64,000 nt of DNA from Mangrovimonas futianensis. Its GTDB lineage: Bacteria; Bacteroidota; Bacteroidia; Flavobacteriales; Flavobacteriaceae. This document shows positions 24,760 to 32,370 of this stretch, piece after piece. The notes beneath the pieces were generated by a model. The model saw nothing but the letters and a program-made list of their open reading frames with translations, made no database searches and was not told the origin of the DNA. Position numbers and translations under genes: made by a program. Positions within the stretch are counted from its first letter, which is position 1. Every line of letters begins with the position of its first letter. The stretch covers positions 310,001 to 374,000 of the forward strand of contig NZ_JAJJNF010000005.1 in NCBI RefSeq assembly GCF_021245805.1, written 5' to 3'.

Positions 24760-27306
24760 ATGGATGATAATTTTTCCCCAAGAGTAAAAGATGTAATATC
24801 ATTTAGCAAAGAAGAAGCTCTAAGATTAGGACACGATTTTATTGGTACCGAACACTTGATGCTTGGATTATTGCGAGATGGTAGCGGTAAGGCTATAAAC
24901 ATTTTAAACGCCTTGGATGTCGATTTAAGTCATTTAAGGCGAAAAGTTGAGATTTTAAGTCCGGCCAACCCTAATGTGGCTATTGCATCCAATGAAAAGA
25001 AAAACCTGCATTTGACTAGGCAGGCTGAACGCGCTTTGAAAACAACCTTTCTTGAAGCTAAATTGTTTCAAAGCAGTTCCATTAATACAGCACATTTATT
25101 ATTGTGTATTTTAAGAAATGAAAACGATCCCACTACCAAACTTTTAAATAAGTTAAAAGTGGATTATGATAACGTTAAAGAACAATTCAAGTTTATGATC
25201 ACAAACGACGAAGAATACATCGAACCTCGCGCCGAGGCATTTGATGACGATGCTCCAGAAGATGACACTTCTAAAGGAGACATCTTTAACACACCTTCAA
25301 GTAAATCTAACAAGAAATCCAAAACACCTGTTTTAGATAATTTTGGACGTGATTTAACGGCTCTAGCCGAAGAAGGAAAGCTTGACCCTGTTGTAGGTCG
25401 AGAAAAAGAAATAGAACGCGTTTCTCAAATTTTAAGCAGACGTAAGAAAAACAACCCTCTACTTATTGGGGAACCAGGTGTTGGAAAAAGTGCCATTGCC
25501 GAAGGATTGGCAAATCGTATTATTAAAAGAAAGGTTTCTAGAATTCTTTTCAATAAACGAGTTGTTACTTTAGATCTGGCAAGTTTGGTAGCAGGTACCA
25601 AATATAGAGGACAATTTGAAGAGCGTATGAAAGCCGTTATGAACGAGCTTGAAAAAAATGATGACATTATCTTATTTATTGATGAGATCCATACCATTGT
25701 TGGTGCAGGTGGCGCAACGGGAAGTTTAGATGCTTCTAACATGTTTAAACCAGCATTGGCTAGAGGAGAAATTCAATGTGTTGGTGCAACCACTTTAGAT
25801 GAGTACAGACAATATATTGAAAAAGATGGTGCCCTAGAAAGACGTTTTCAAAAGGTTATCGTTGAACCCACTACTATTGACGAAACCATAGAAATCTTGA
25901 ATAACATCAAGGAAAAGTATGAAGATCATCACAATGTTATTTATACACCAGAAGCCATAGAAGCCTGTGTCAAATTGACCAGCCGCTATATGACGGACAG
26001 ATTCCTTCCAGATAAAGCTATCGATGCTTTGGATGAAGCGGGATCGCGTGTTCATATCAAAAACATCGATGTCCCAAAACAGATTTTGGATTTGGAAAAA
26101 CAGCTGGAAGAGGTTAAAGAATCCAAAACTTCTGTAGTTAAAAAGCAGAAGTATGAAGAAGCTGCCAAATTGCGTGATGATGAAAAACGTTTGGAAAAAG
26201 AATTGGCGGTAGCTCAAGAGAAATGGGAAGAAGAAACCAAATTACACAGAGAAACCGTTACTGAAGATAATGTAGCTGATGTCGTTTCTATGATGACTGG
26301 TATTCCAGTTAACAGAATTGCACAAACCGAAAGCAATAAACTGGCTCAATTACCAGAAATGATTAAAGGCAAAGTCATTGGTCAAGATGAAGCGGTTGCC
26401 AAAGTGGTTAAGGCTATTCAAAGAAATAGAGCAGGATTAAAAGACCCTAATAAACCAATTGGTTCCTTTATTTTCCTTGGTCAAACGGGAGTTGGGAAAA
26501 CCCAATTGGCAAAAGTATTATCCAGACTTTTATTCGATAGTGAGGATAGCTTGATACGTATTGATATGAGCGAATACATGGAAAAATTTGCCATTTCCAG
26601 ATTGGTAGGTGCACCTCCAGGATACGTAGGTTATGAAGAAGGAGGCCAATTGACTGAGAAAGTACGACGCAAACCTTACTCTGTGGTATTATTGGATGAG
26701 ATCGAAAAAGCCCATCCAGATGTATTCAATATGTTGTTGCAAGTTCTTGATGATGGTTATTTAACTGATAGTCTTGGAAGAAAAATTGATTTTAGAAATA
26801 CTATTATCATTATGACTTCCAATATTGGGTCCAGAAAATTAAAGGATTTTGGAACCGGTGTAGGTTTTGGAACAGCTTCTCAAAAAGCTCAAGAGGATGC
26901 CAATGCTAGAAGTGTCATTGAAAATGCTCTAAAGAAAGCGTTTGCTCCTGAATTTTTGAACAGAATTGATGATGTTGTTGTATTTAATGTTCTAGAAAAA
27001 GAAGATATTGACAAAATTATCAATATTGAATTAGAGAAGTTATTTGTAAGAATAAAGAATATTGGATATGATCTAGAGTTAACAGATAGCGCCAAAGGAT
27101 TCATTGCTGACAAAGGCTTTGATAAGCAATATGGAGCCAGACCTTTAAAGCGTGCTATTCAGAAATATGTAGAAGATACATTGGCTGAAGAAATCATTAA
27201 TTCAAAAATAGAGGAAGGAGATAAAATCATTCTTGACTTAGACAAGAAAACCCAAGATCTAACAGTGACTATTAAAAAAACCAAAGAAAATACCACTGAG
27301 TCTTAA
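24760..27306 (+). CDS. clpC: ATP-dependent Clp protease ATP-binding subunit, ClpC type
   Basis: 848 residues with the full Hsp100 class I layout. Two N-terminal Clp repeats (residues ~5-145) precede the first AAA+ domain with Walker A GEPGVGKS (237-244). A middle region contains a UVR motif (KKQKYEEAAKLRDDEKRLEKEL). The second AAA+ domain has Walker A GQTGVGKT, and a ClpB-type C-terminal D2-small domain follows. The UVR motif favours ClpC over ClpA or ClpB. It unfolds proteins for ClpP or acts as a chaperone with adaptors. It is monocistronic, followed by a terminator. Confidence 0.92.
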   Translation: MDDNFSPRVKDVISFSKEEALRLGHDFIGTEHLMLGLLRDGSGKAINILNALDVDLSHLRRKVEILSPANPNVAIASNEKKNLHLTRQAERALKTTFLEAKLFQSSSINTAHLLLCILRNENDPTTKLLNKLKVDYDNVKEQFKFMITNDEEYIEPRAEAFDDDAPEDDTSKGDIFNTPSSKSNKKSKTPVLDNFGRDLTALAEEGKLDPVVGREKEIERVSQILSRRKKNNPLLIGEPGVGKSAIAEGLANRIIKRKVSRILFNKRVVTLDLASLVAGTKYRGQFEERMKAVMNELEKNDDIILFIDEIHTIVGAGGATGSLDASNMFKPALARGEIQCVGATTLDEYRQYIEKDGALERRFQKVIVEPTTIDETIEILNNIKEKYEDHHNVIYTPEAIEACVKLTSRYMTDRFLPDKAIDALDEAGSRVHIKNIDVPKQILDLEKQLEEVKESKTSVVKKQKYEEAAKLRDDEKRLEKELAVAQEKWEEETKLHRETVTEDNVADVVSMMTGIPVNRIAQTESNKLAQLPEMIKGKVIGQDEAVAKVVKAIQRNRAGLKDPNKPIGSFIFLGQTGVGKTQLAKVLSRLLFDSEDSLIRIDMSEYMEKFAISRLVGAPPGYVGYEEGGQLTEKVRRKPYSVVLLDEIEKAHPDVFNMLLQVLDDGYLTDSLGRKIDFRNTIIIMTSNIGSRKLKDFGTGVGFGTASQKAQEDANARSVIENALKKAFAPEFLNRIDDVVVFNVLEKEDIDKIINIELEKLFVRIKNIGYDLELTDSAKGFIADKGFDKQYGARPLKRAIQKYVEDTLAEEIINSKIEEGDKIILDLDKKTQDLTVTIKKTKENTTES

Positions 27307-27328
27307 AAGCTTCTTAACATTATAAACC

Positions 27329-27357
27329 AAAAACTCCGCACTTTAGCGGAGTTTTTT
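27329..27357 (+). terminator. clpC terminator
   Basis: ACTCCGC (27333-27339) pairs with GCGGAGT (27346-27352), followed by a T-run. Confidence 0.85.
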
Positions 27358-27389
27358 AGTTTATAAAAGCGAATTATTTAATTTTAAAT

Positions 27390-27773
27390 ATGAGGCTTAA
27401 ATTGACTTATAGTTTTGGTACTATTACCATCCATGATTTTTTCCTTGTTGGAGAGATGAATGAGGGTGTTTTGGTATCTTACGAATTAAACCAAGTTCTT
27501 ATTGAAATTGCCTTAAAGTACTTCCCCAATAAACCAGTAATTTATATCTCTAGAAGGAAAAATTCTTATTCTGTAAATCCTAAGGTTTATTTAAAATCCA
27601 TGCAAATTAAAAATTTGGTAGGAATTGCCATTGTTCTAGAAAACAATACAGTTATTGATAATACAGCTGTTGAAAAACTCTTTATCTCCAAACCATTCGA
27701 AATATTCAACAATTTTGAAGAAGCTAAGTTTTGGGCCACGAATCTATACAATGAAAAACTTGCCCTTTTTTAG
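27390..27773 (+). CDS. Hypothetical protein, possibly SpoIIAA/STAS-like fold
   Basis: 127 residues, no signal peptide or membrane helix. The order of predicted strands and helices (an LTYSFGTITIHDFFLVGEM strand pair, a long helix LNQVLIEIALKYF, strand PVIYISRR, helix, strand LVGIAIVLEN, then a C-terminal helix FNNFEEAKFWATNLY) recalls the SpoIIAA-like fold found in Bacteroidetes, but I have no motif proof. It sits alone after the clpC terminator and converges on hutH, with one base between the two stop codons. Function unknown. Confidence 0.6.
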   Translation: MRLKLTYSFGTITIHDFFLVGEMNEGVLVSYELNQVLIEIALKYFPNKPVIYISRRKNSYSVNPKVYLKSMQIKNLVGIAIVLENNTVIDNTAVEKLFISKPFEIFNNFEEAKFWATNLYNEKLALF

Positions 27774-27774
27774 T

Positions 27775-29283
27775 TTAGAACAACTCTTCAGAATCAATAT
27801 CCAAAAATTCCAGGAAACGAATTGAAGCTTCTATATCATGATGCAATTCCCTGTCATTATGTACTACAGGCACTTCTGCTCGATATAAGCTCAAAACTGA
27901 TTCGATAAACTCTGATGATTTCAAAGGATTTCTAAACATTAAGGCTTGCGATGCATTGAACAATTCAATTGACAAAATACGTTTCAAATTGGCAATCAAA
28001 GTAAAAGACTGGGTAGCAGCATTTGCTCCCATACTTACATGATCTTCTTGACCATTACTTGAAACAATACTATCAATACTTGCAGGAGTAGCAAGCTGTT
28101 TATTGGCACTAACGATGCTTGCCGCCGTATACTGAGGAATCATAAAACCCGAATTTAAACCAGGGTTCTCAACCAAAAAAGTAGGAAGTTCTCTTAATCC
28201 TGAAACCAATTGAAAAGTCCTCCTCTCGGATATATTCCCCAATTCGGCCATTGCTATTTTAAGGAAATCAAATGCCAATGCCAAGGGTTGACCATGAAAG
28301 TTTCCTCCGGAAATAATCTTGTCTTCTTGAACAAAAATATTGGGATTATCTGTCACTGAATTGATTTCAGTAATAAACGTTTTGGTTACAAATGCCAGTG
28401 TATCTTTTGATGCTCCATGAACTTGTGGCATACATCTAAAAGAATAAGGATCTTGAACGTGTTTCTTTTCTTGACTGATTAACTCACTTCCTTCCAAAAA
28501 CTCTCTTACTCGCTCAGCTGTTTTCAATTGACCATTGTGAGGTCTAACTAGATGTACCAATTCATCAAACGGCTCAATTCTTCCGTCGAAGGCTTCTAAT
28601 GAAACACTACCTATTAAATCTGCTAAATAACTGTATTTATGTGCTTCAAACAACAAATGAATTCCATAGGCGCTCATGAACTGGGTACCATTTAAAAGGG
28701 CCAAACCTTCCTTGGAATGCAATTCAATGGGTTGCCAATTAAACTTCTCTAAAATTTCAGCCGCATCATGTACTTGACCTTCATAAAATACCTCCCCTTT
28801 CCCTATTAACGGCAACGAAAGGTGTGCCAATGGAGCTAAATCACCTGAAGCCCCTAAAGAACCTTGGGTAAATACCAACGGTAATATGTCTTGATTATAG
28901 AAGTCTACCAGTCTTTGGACCGTTTCCAACTGCACCCCACTATGTCCATAGCTTAACGATTGTATCTTTAATAACAACATCAATTTAACTACTTGCTTTG
29001 GCACTAAATCACCTGTGCCGCAAGCATGGGACATCATCAAGTTTTCTTGTAGTTTTGTCAGATTTTCTTCAGAAATTTTGACATTATAAAGGGACCCAAA
29101 CCCGGTATTTATTCCATAAATCGGGCTCTTTTGACTTTTCAATTTCTCATCCAAATAATTTCTACAAGTAATGATTTTAGTCTTAGAATCCTCAGAAAGC
29201 TCCAATTTGAAATTATTGGAAACAATTTCAAATAACTTTTTAAGTCCTAAATGATCTGAAGAAATTATATGGGTATCTTTCAT
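27775..29283 (-). CDS. hutH: Histidine ammonia-lyase
   Basis: 502 residues. The autocatalytic MIO prosthetic group forms from Ala145-Ser146-Gly147 in GSLGASGDLAPLAHLSLP; the active-site Tyr lies in PIYGINTGFGSL. The LNGTQFM, QDPYSFRCMPQVHG and GNFHGQPLA blocks are typical of the lyase superfamily and of HutH. It deaminates histidine to urocanate, the first step of histidine degradation. The other hut genes (hutU, hutI, hutG) are absent from the window. A related aromatic amino-acid lyase is possible but less likely given the length and motif spacing. Confidence 0.88.
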   Translation of the reverse strand: MKDTHIISSDHLGLKKLFEIVSNNFKLELSEDSKTKIITCRNYLDEKLKSQKSPIYGINTGFGSLYNVKISEENLTKLQENLMMSHACGTGDLVPKQVVKLMLLLKIQSLSYGHSGVQLETVQRLVDFYNQDILPLVFTQGSLGASGDLAPLAHLSLPLIGKGEVFYEGQVHDAAEILEKFNWQPIELHSKEGLALLNGTQFMSAYGIHLLFEAHKYSYLADLIGSVSLEAFDGRIEPFDELVHLVRPHNGQLKTAERVREFLEGSELISQEKKHVQDPYSFRCMPQVHGASKDTLAFVTKTFITEINSVTDNPNIFVQEDKIISGGNFHGQPLALAFDFLKIAMAELGNISERRTFQLVSGLRELPTFLVENPGLNSGFMIPQYTAASIVSANKQLATPASIDSIVSSNGQEDHVSMGANAATQSFTLIANLKRILSIELFNASQALMFRNPLKSSEFIESVLSLYRAEVPVVHNDRELHHDIEASIRFLEFLDIDSEELF

Positions 29284-29382
29284 GATTTGTCAAAATTTTG
29301 CGCAAAATTCCGCATTCACTTTAATATTTCCAAACATTTAATTATAAATCCAAAATATTTCTCATTTATTAGTTTTTCTAAT

Positions 29383-29390
29383 TACATTTG
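29383..29390 (+). promoter_or_regulatory. Promoter -7 element of the TlpA-like gene
   Basis: TACATTTG fits TAnnTTTG, 22 bases before the ATG at 29412. No convincing -33 TTG is seen. It makes the upstream TTG start at 29388 unlikely. Confidence 0.45.
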
Positions 29391-29411
29391 ACAAAACCCA
29401 AAATACGTAAT

Positions 29412-30473
29412 ATGAAAAAATTATTTGTTGTAGCCCTTGCCTGTTCTGTTTTGGCATGTAATGAAAAGGAAGAACAACCTAAAGATTATGTGACCTTTTC
29501 TGGCCAAATCACTAATATGAATAGTGACTCCATCTTTGTAAGAAGTAGAGATTATTCCAAAACCATTAAGGTGAATGCCGATGGTACTTTTAGTGACACA
29601 TTGAAAATTAACGAGCCTGGTACTTTTACAGTTGGTGATGGTACTGAAGTAACCAGCGTTTTCTTAAAAAATGGGTATGATATAAAAATGACCATTGATA
29701 CCAAGATGTTTGACGAAACTGTTAAATATACGGGCGAAGGGTCTGAAAACAGTAATTTCTTGGCCCAAAATAGCTTGAAGCAAGAAGCTCTTTTAGATTT
29801 GGATGAGCTTAGTAAACTTGAAGATACGGTTGCTTTAAATGAAAAGTTTGAAAGTCTAAAAACGGAATTCAACAACTTTTATGATGCCGATAAAACCATA
29901 GACTCTACCCTAATTGAATCTTCAAAAAAGCAATTAGATCCTATGCTAGGGATGTACAAGTCATTTGTAAAGCAAAAAATAGATTTAAACACCAATTTAC
30001 CTAAAGGTGCTGATTCTCCTAATTTTGAAGGATTTGAAAATCATGCAGGTGGTAAAACTTCTTTAGCAGATTTAAAAGGAAAGTACACTTATATTGATAT
30101 TTGGGCAACTTGGTGCGGACCTTGTAAAGCTGAAATTCCTTCACTTAAAGAAGTTGAAGAAAAATATCACGACAAAAACATTCAGTTTGTTAGTATTTCT
30201 ATTGATGATGATAGAACTCACAAAGATGTAAACGGAAAACCTTCATGGGAAGAGGCAAATGCAGACTGGAAAGAGTTTGTGACTGGTATGGAATTAGGAG
30301 GTATTCAATTATTTGCGCCTAATGGATGGCAAACCGAGTTTATCCAAGACTATTACATTACAGGAATTCCAAGATTTATTTTGTTAGATCCAAACGGTAA
30401 GGTGGTTTCTGCAGATGCTCCAAGACCTTCTAGTGAAGAGCTTATAAAATTATTTGATGCTGAAGGCATTTAA
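29412..30473 (+). CDS. TlpA/thioredoxin-fold lipoprotein with N-terminal DUF4369-like domain
   Basis: 353 residues. A lipoprotein signal peptide ends SVLAC (lipidated Cys16). An N-terminal beta-rich domain (about 25-115, TFSGQITNMNSDSIFVRS) resembles the DUF4369 module usual in Bacteroidetes TlpA proteins. After a helical linker comes a C-terminal thioredoxin-fold domain (from about residue 200) with the redox motif WCGPC in IWATWCGPCKAEIPSLKEV. It probably reduces or isomerises disulfides in the periplasm, perhaps in cytochrome c maturation; the partner is unknown. It ends at a terminator shared with the converging nnr gene. Confidence 0.87.
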   Translation: MKKLFVVALACSVLACNEKEEQPKDYVTFSGQITNMNSDSIFVRSRDYSKTIKVNADGTFSDTLKINEPGTFTVGDGTEVTSVFLKNGYDIKMTIDTKMFDETVKYTGEGSENSNFLAQNSLKQEALLDLDELSKLEDTVALNEKFESLKTEFNNFYDADKTIDSTLIESSKKQLDPMLGMYKSFVKQKIDLNTNLPKGADSPNFEGFENHAGGKTSLADLKGKYTYIDIWATWCGPCKAEIPSLKEVEEKYHDKNIQFVSISIDDDRTHKDVNGKPSWEEANADWKEFVTGMELGGIQLFAPNGWQTEFIQDYYITGIPRFILLDPNGKVVSADAPRPSSEELIKLFDAEGI

Positions 30474-30492
30474 TTTAGCTCAAACAATAAAT

Positions 30493-30522
30493 AAAAAACC
30501 ACTCAAATGAGTGGTTTTTTTT
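30493..30522. terminator. Bidirectional terminator (TlpA-like gene and nnr)
   Basis: AACCACTCA (30497-30505) pairs with TGAGTGGTT (30508-30516), flanked by A and T runs, between two converging genes. Confidence 0.85.
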
Positions 30523-30533
30523 GTTTCTATTTT

Positions 30534-32084
30534 TTAAGCTTTTTCTGGTTCTTCTTCAAGTACAGGTTCTTCTGGTTTTGCAAACAAATCCAAATAGGCT
30601 GCTCCAATACCTTCAATCACGTGGCTAGCTATCAAAGCTTGATATCCATATTTTTCAACTTGAATATCAGCTGATTTACCATGTAAATAAACTCCGAAAA
30701 CAGCTGCTGAAATAGGATCATACCCTTGGGATATTAATCCAGTGATCATACCTGTCAATACATCGCCGCTACCTGCTGTTGCCAATCCAGGATTACCAGT
30801 TGTATTGACGTACATTCGATCCTTATATACAGTTATGGTGTTGGCGCCTTTGATAACTACAACCACATGATATTTCTTAGAAAACTTTTTGACTTTATTG
30901 AGCTTCTCGAAATCATCATTCCAGCTTCCTACTAACCGCTCTAACTCTTTAGGGTGAGGTGTTAAAACGGTTAATTCGGGTAACAATTTTAACAGAGTTT
31001 TCTTTTTTGCTAGTAAGTTGAGGCCATCCGCATCAATTACCAATGGAGCTTTGTTTGCTCCCAAAAATGACTCAAAGGCTACTAAGGTATTTTCATGAGT
31101 CCCCATTCCCATACCCAATCCTATGACAGTAGGTTCGAAATCAAATTGGATATTTGAAATTTTCCAATCATCCTCATCCGTTAATACCATAGCTTCTGGG
31201 AACGTTGATTGCAAAACCTGATAACCTCCATTTGGAATAAAAGCACTTACTAATCCTGCCCCTACAATTAAAGCTGCCTTAGTACTTAGAGTGACTGCAC
31301 CCATTTTGCCATGACTTCCACCAATAACCAACGCATGACCAAAGTTTCCTTTATGTGAAAACTTATCCCTAGGTTGGTAAACAGAAAGCATTTCATATTT
31401 CCCTATGAGTTCTGCTTCGGTTTCTAATTTATAAAGATATTCGGGATCGATTCCAATATCCAAAACCTCCCATTCTTTAGTATACTTCGCTGTTTCAGGT
31501 AAAAAGAATACCAATTTTGGAGTTTGGAACGTCAAGGTATAATTGGCCCATACAACGCTATTTTCATCTTTTGGAACTTGATCTGTATATAATCCAGAAG
31601 GGATATCAATAGAAAGCGTAAAAGCTCCCGAATTCCTAAAATGCTGAAATAACTTTTGAACCCATTCATCTGCTGGACGATTTAAGCCAATTCCAAAAAC
31701 GGCATCAACAATGATGTCTTTGACATTAATGCCGGGTAAATCTTTAGAATCGTCCAACAACACAGGCCAATCTTTAGTGGCTTGCTTGATGCGATCATAG
31801 TTAATCAAAAAATCCTTTGAACGTTTATCACTATAATTCACCACATACGTATGAACCTGATACCCATGATTGATCAAGTGTCTGGCAAGTACTAAACCGT
31901 CACCTCCATTATTCCCTATGCCACAAAAAACATGGATTGGCACTTGTGCTCCTTGCATTCTCAGATGAATCCAATTGAAAATTTGGGTAGCCGCACGCTC
32001 CATCAATTCAGTTGAGGAAATCTGCTGTTTTTCAGCGGTTATTCGATCACCTTCATATACTTGTTCTTTGGATAATATTTTCAT
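30534..32084 (-). CDS. nnr: Bifunctional NAD(P)HX epimerase / ADP-dependent NAD(P)HX dehydratase
   Basis: 516 residues joining two enzymes that repair hydrated NAD(P)H. The N-terminal YjeF_N epimerase (residues 1-~215) has CGIGNNGGDGLVLARHL and DAVFGIGLNRP. The C-terminal ribokinase-like dehydratase (about 230-500) has HKGNFGHALVIGGS and the catalytic Asp in TAGSGDVLTGMI. Both halves carry their motifs, so both activities are expected. The last ~15 residues are Glu/Pro-rich. The gene is divergent from the thr operon leader. Confidence 0.93.
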   Translation of the reverse strand: MKILSKEQVYEGDRITAEKQQISSTELMERAATQIFNWIHLRMQGAQVPIHVFCGIGNNGGDGLVLARHLINHGYQVHTYVVNYSDKRSKDFLINYDRIKQATKDWPVLLDDSKDLPGINVKDIIVDAVFGIGLNRPADEWVQKLFQHFRNSGAFTLSIDIPSGLYTDQVPKDENSVVWANYTLTFQTPKLVFFLPETAKYTKEWEVLDIGIDPEYLYKLETEAELIGKYEMLSVYQPRDKFSHKGNFGHALVIGGSHGKMGAVTLSTKAALIVGAGLVSAFIPNGGYQVLQSTFPEAMVLTDEDDWKISNIQFDFEPTVIGLGMGMGTHENTLVAFESFLGANKAPLVIDADGLNLLAKKKTLLKLLPELTVLTPHPKELERLVGSWNDDFEKLNKVKKFSKKYHVVVVIKGANTITVYKDRMYVNTTGNPGLATAGSGDVLTGMITGLISQGYDPISAAVFGVYLHGKSADIQVEKYGYQALIASHVIEGIGAAYLDLFAKPEEPVLEEEPEKA

Positions 32085-32135
32085 TTTTTGTTAAAAACTT
32101 AATGGGTTTTCTGCTTTTTCCGTAAAAAGCTCGGA

Positions 32136-32170
32136 TTTGTTTTTTTATTAAGGTAAAAATAATACATTTG
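32136..32170 (+). promoter_or_regulatory. Promoter of the thr leader and thrABC operon
   Basis: TTTG at 32136-32139 and TACATTTG at 32163-32170 (23-base spacer) match the Bacteroidetes promoter. The leader ATG begins seven bases after the motif, so the transcript may have almost no 5' untranslated region. Confidence 0.55.
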
Positions 32171-32177
32171 ATAAGTA

Positions 32178-32294
32178 ATGATAGACAAGTTTACAAATAA
32201 TATCAGCGCAATTACTGCTAATTCAATTAGTGGAACTACTGCTATTTTTGGAACTATTACTACAATTATTACAACCCGTTTGGGTTGTTATTAA
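32178..32294 (+). CDS. thrL: Threonine/isoleucine-rich leader peptide of the thr operon
   Basis: A 38-codon ORF upstream of thrA. It encodes nine Thr and eight Ile, concentrated near its end (residues 26-33 read TITTIITT). This is the composition expected of a threonine/isoleucine attenuator peptide, as in the E. coli thr leader, although the two are not related in sequence. The last codons form a hairpin, ACAACCC (32271-32277) with GGGTTGT (32282-32288). A second hairpin, GTGTTTT/AAAACAC, lies at about 32317-32333, before thrA at 32371. I do not see a classical stem followed at once by a long T-run, so the exact terminator/antiterminator pairing is open. Confidence 0.7.
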   Translation: MIDKFTNNISAITANSISGTTAIFGTITTIITTRLGCY

Positions 32295-32370
32295 TTATAT
32301 TCTCTCCGTCCTATTAGTGTTTTTATAAAACACGGAAATCAAAAGATTTTTATACTTAAATTAAATTACA

